Origin: Kumtagia sp963820075
Lineage (GTDB): Bacteria > Pseudomonadota > Alphaproteobacteria > Rhizobiales > Rhizobiaceae
Direction of reading: 5' to 3'
DNA length: 64,000 nt
NCBI GenBank assembly: GCA_963820075.1
Contig: CAWFYS010000001.1
Location: 147,922 to 211,921 of the forward strand
In this document: piece by piece, positions 61,362 through 64,000 of the stretch
How positions within the stretch are numbered: position 1 is the first letter of the stretch
How the letters are laid out: the number at the start of each line of letters is the position of its first letter
The notes under the pieces: model-generated
Seen by the model: only the letters and a program-made list of their open reading frames with translations
The model's database searches: none
Told to the model about the DNA's origin: nothing
Translations under genes and position numbers: made by a program

Positions 61362-62026
61362 CACGCGCTGACCTGGAAGAAGCGCTTGCCCCCGACGAAG
61401 AGGAGCTTGCGCAGGGCGACCGCCATGCCGAGATAGACAAGCGTGACGACGAAATACGTCTCGAAGGCGCGGAAGGTGCGTGCCTGCAGCATGTCGGCTT
61501 CATAGGTGAGTTCGCGAACCGCGATCTGCGATACCACCGCCGATTCCAGCATCATGATGACGACCTGGCTTGAAAGCGCGGGGAAGATGATCTTCAGCGC
61601 CTGCGGCAGCACGATCTTCACGAAGACCTGCCGGGGCCGCAGGCCGAGCGCAAGGGCTGCCTCGCGCTGGCCGATGGGCACGGCGTCGAGGCCGGAGCCG
61701 ACGATCTCGGTGGCGTAGGCCGCCATGTTCAGCGTCATGGCGAGGATCGCCGCCAGCACCGGATCGAGCCGGATGCCGATCGCCGGCAGTCCGAAGAAGA
61801 TGAAGAACAACTGAACCAGGAAGGGCGTATTGCGGACAAGCTCCACATAGGCGGCGACGCCCTGCCGGAGCAGGCGGTATCCGCTGCGGCGCGCTGCGGC
61901 GCCGAGCACGCTCAGCACCGTTCCGGCAACCGTCGTCACGGCGATCAGGAAGATCGTCATGGCCGCGCCCTGCGCGATGGCGCCGAGCGCGTCGTAGAGC
62001 CACCCGAACTGGAGGGTGTAGCCCAA
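61361..62026 (-). CDS. Polar amino acid ABC transporter permease (first)
   Basis: A 221-residue HisMQ-type permease with VELVRNTPFLVQLFFIFFGLPAIGI and the EAA loop ATEIVGSGLDAVPIGQREAALALGLRPRQVFVKIVLPQALKI. It begins four bases after the binding-protein stop and overlaps the next permease. The two would form a heterodimeric channel. Confidence 0.93.
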   Translation of the reverse strand: MGYTLQFGWLYDALGAIAQGAAMTIFLIAVTTVAGTVLSVLGAAARRSGYRLLRQGVAAYVELVRNTPFLVQLFFIFFGLPAIGIRLDPVLAAILAMTLNMAAYATEIVGSGLDAVPIGQREAALALGLRPRQVFVKIVLPQALKIIFPALSSQVVIMMLESAVVSQIAVRELTYEADMLQARTFRAFETYFVVTLVYLGMAVALRKLLFVGGKRFFQVSA

Positions 62027-62030
62027 GGGT

Positions 62031-62834
62031 TCAGTCCTTGAGGTTATCCGGGTTCAGCGGCGTTTTGAGCCAGGCCTCCGAACTGGCGTTCAACTTGCCG
62101 TCGGCGAGCATCTTGGCCACTGCGTCGTTGATCGCGGTCTTCAGCCGGTCCTCGTTCTTGTTGAGGCCGATATGCGAAGGCGAGGTCATCAGCTGGAATT
62201 TCTGTTCCGGCTTGAGGCCCTCCTGTCTGGCGAGCACCTGCGCGCCGACATCATTGCCGACGACCATCAACTGGGTCTGGCCCGAGATGAAGGCCTGGAT
62301 CACGGCGTTGTAATTGTCGAAGCGCTTGATGTCGGCGGAAGCCGGGGCGGCTTCGGTGAGCGAGGTGTCCTCGAGCGTGCCGCGGTTGACCGCGATCGAT
62401 TTGTCCGCGAGGTCGTCCTTGCTTTCGACCTTCAGCGCGGCGGGCCCGATCACGGCGATGTAGTAGGGCGCGTAGGCGGCGGCGAAGTCTATCACCTCTT
62501 CGCGCTCTTTCGAGTAGCCGACGCTCATCAGCATGTCGACGCGCTTTTCGGTAAGGTAGGGGATGCGGTTCTGGCCGGTCACGGCGACCGGGTTGAGCTT
62601 GACGTTCAGCGAGTCGGCGATCGCCTGGGCGACGTCCATGTCATAGCCCTTGAGGCTCATGTCGGCGCTGGCCGACGAGAAGGGCGGGAAGTCGGAGAAG
62701 ACGCCGACATTGATCTGGCCCGCGGCGGTGATGTCGTCGATGGCGTCGGCGCTGGCCTGCGCCGCGAGGCCGAATATTGCGCCCAGCACGGTGAGGGCGG
62801 CGAGGGACGATCGGATGCGTGAATACATGATCAT
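62031..62834 (-). CDS. Polar amino acid ABC transporter, periplasmic binding protein
   Basis: A 267-residue family 3 solute-binding protein. The signal peptide is SSLAALTVLGAIFGLAAQASA; the mature part opens INVGVFSDFPPFSSASADMSLKGYDMDVAQAIADSL and has VTGQNRIPYLTEKRVDMLMSVGYSKEREEVIDFAAAYAPYY, the typical ligand-binding clefts. ATG 62834, after AAAGGGA, is chosen over 62912, which would precede the signal peptide. It is the first gene of an operon with two permeases and no ATPase in the window. Confidence 0.94.
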   Translation of the reverse strand: MIMYSRIRSSLAALTVLGAIFGLAAQASADAIDDITAAGQINVGVFSDFPPFSSASADMSLKGYDMDVAQAIADSLNVKLNPVAVTGQNRIPYLTEKRVDMLMSVGYSKEREEVIDFAAAYAPYYIAVIGPAALKVESKDDLADKSIAVNRGTLEDTSLTEAAPASADIKRFDNYNAVIQAFISGQTQLMVVGNDVGAQVLARQEGLKPEQKFQLMTSPSHIGLNKNEDRLKTAINDAVAKMLADGKLNASSEAWLKTPLNPDNLKD

Positions 62835-63858
62835 GGCTATTCCCTTTTTGAACTGTTGCTGTTCGGCTGGCGCCGCTTCCCGCATGTCGGTCTCAGGATT
62901 CCTTTCGCGCATCGCGTCGCCGCGATAGTTCGTCGTGCCAGCACCGCATCGGCCGGTTTTGGCAAGGTCATATTGCCTCGGAAGTTGATGGGGCAGGCGC
63001 TTTGAAAAATCAATCGATGTTATCGCGGTTTCGTCCGTGCGAAATTCTCACGGATGGCATGAACCCGCAGCAACCGTTTCCTCCGAACCGCCGCGGACTT
63101 GCGCTCACTGATACCGGCGGGCGCTACTATCCGTTCACCAGAGACTTCTCTATTCTTGATCCGCGCGCCGACAGCGTTCCGGCGAGGCTGAACGGTCCGA
63201 ACCTCGGATGATATATAAAGCGTCAGTCCGCCGGCTGCGATCGTGCGGTACGCATTGCTTGCCTTGCAAAACTGCCGGCATCAGAACCGCCCGGCTGAAA
63301 TGCCCTTCGCCGACATCCAGGGCCGCGTAGCTTGGGAAAGGCAGCGTCGCTCGGACGAAACTCAGCAAAACCCGGGTCATCCCGCGTGCCGTCATTCGGC
63401 GAGTGCTCGATCTGGCTGCGGCACGCTCGTCGGGCTATCGATGCTCTCCTCCCGGCACCGTTGGGCGGGCTGACGATCGCCGATACCGCACAGCATCATT
63501 CGATCACGCTTCTGACCAACCCATTGAACAGAAGCCGCAATTGGCCTCGGCGACGGCCCATCCTCTTCGTGGACGGCACATTCGTCCGGCGGCCTGAACT
63601 CCGTTGCGTGGCTTGCACGAAGGCGCATCCAACCAGCAATGTGATCGCATGGTCGCTCGGACGACGGGCGCACCAAGCGGAAGCTCACCGCGCCCATCTC
63701 AGCCGAACAACCCAGTTGCAAATGTTAGGGTAGGTTTGGTTGCCTACCAAAAGTTTTGCCCAGCCGCTTGCTTTTCCGCGTGGCAGCCATTAGTGAACCT
63801 TCTCGCTTGAGGGCTGTCGATGACCGCCTCCTGCCGGTCGCATAAATGTGGCCTCTGC
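62835..63858. other. Gene-free kilobase before the tRNA
   Basis: No frame in this 1-kb stretch resembles a known protein; the longest are about 110-130 codons, lack ribosome sites and are rich in arginine, serine and histidine. The first 100-200 bases probably hold the leftward promoter of the transporter operon. The remainder could be decayed sequence left by insertions at the adjacent tRNA gene. Confidence 0.45.
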
Positions 63859-63937
63859 GCGCCCGTAGCTCAGCTGGATAGAGCACCAGACTACGAAAAT
63901 CTGGGGGCCGGGAGTTCGAATCTCTCCGGGCGCGCCA
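63859..63937 (+). tRNA. tRNA-Arg (ACG) with an enlarged anticodon loop
   Basis: The acceptor arms GCGCCCG and CGGGCGC pair perfectly; the D arm is GCTC/GAGC, the T arm is GGGAG/CTCTC around TTCGAAT, and CCA is encoded at 63935-63937. The anticodon stem CCAGA/TCTGG encloses CTACGAAAA, nine bases instead of seven. The standard rhizobial tRNA-Arg(ACG) loop is CTACGAA, so two A residues look inserted 3' of the anticodon, making the gene 79 rather than 77 bases. Either a sequencing error or a non-functional/unusual tRNA. Confidence 0.88.
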
Positions 63938-64000
63938 ATAAAATCAATGACTTAGGCTGCTACTTCCTGACGGCGTCCTATTTCTGGGTTACAAATGGGT
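63938..64000 (+). other. Sequence after the tRNA, possible start of an integrated element
   Basis: The final 63 bases are AT-richer than average and end in GGGTTACAAATGGGT, a pattern reminiscent of arm sites upstream of tRNA-targeting integrases. No gene begins before the window ends, so this is only a hint. Confidence 0.25.

Noticed and set aside
62913..63830. Several 60-130 codon frames before the tRNA
   Set aside because: No ribosome sites, no recognisable domains, and overlapping frames on both strands; treated as non-coding or decayed.

Overview
The window looks like a chromosomal segment of a GC-rich alphaproteobacterium of the order Rhizobiales, most like Mesorhizobium or a close relative in Phyllobacteriaceae. 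This rests on the gene repertoire, on several families of intergenic palindromic repeats typical of that group, and on a tRNA-Arg sequence of rhizobial type. The assignment is by recognition, not by a database search. No complete insertion sequence, prophage, CRISPR array or rRNA gene was seen.

Layout. 0-3.5 kb: the 3' end of grpE, a TRIC-type channel, and a pgi-HAD phosphatase pair. 3.8-8.8 kb: a broken MocR-type regulator facing an MttB-superfamily methyltransferase, an SDR, the 5' stub of an Rsm22-like gene, and a YnfA membrane protein. 9.4-17.9 kb: an acyl-CoA ligase divergent from a dipeptide ABC transporter (dppA-B-C, an unknown membrane protein, a repeat element, dppD-F). 18.4-25.5 kb: two exported unknown proteins, a frameshifted MFS/HEAT/cNMP protein, and an M3 peptidase. 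25.6-32.8 kb: carbonic anhydrase, DUF429, pdxY and a small membrane protein, then LemA with two TPM proteins, a GNAT, ppa and an LHPP-like HAD protein. 33-34.7 kb: an animal-type haem peroxidase with an AT-rich leader. 34.9-40.2 kb: xylB-xylA, a TPR protein, a frameshifted LysE exporter and a tiny membrane protein. 40.4-43.9 kb: an L,D-transpeptidase, a tandem duplication and priA. 44.1-45.7 kb: a small AT-rich accessory patch. 45.7-51.8 kb: ugd, an aldolase/SDR fusion, mtnK and mtnA on one strand. 52-56.4 kb: hmgA-maiA, a Ca2+/H+ antiporter and a transglutaminase-like protein. 57.2-60.6 kb: a cytosolic subtilase plus an MBL-fold hydrolase. 60.7-62.8 kb: a polar amino acid ABC transporter. The last kilobase holds no convincing gene, then a tRNA-Arg(ACG) with an abnormal anticodon loop.

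How the genes work together. dppABCDF imports peptides and the M3 peptidase could degrade them. xylBA channels xylose to xylulose-5-phosphate, and pgi serves hexose phosphate metabolism. hmgA and maiA carry out two late steps of tyrosine/homogentisate catabolism. mtnK and mtnA, next to a class II aldolase/dehydrogenase fusion and without the other methionine-salvage genes, suggest a DHAP-shunt type of 5-deoxypentose salvage. The subtilase-MBL pair has no signal peptides and no obvious metabolic partner; it is the best candidate here for an undescribed system.

Three genes (the MocR regulator, the MFS/HEAT/cNMP protein and LysE) are each interrupted by what looks like one extra base, and the tRNA carries two extra A residues. 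This could be real decay or residual assembly error, and it should be settled before biology is built on those loci.
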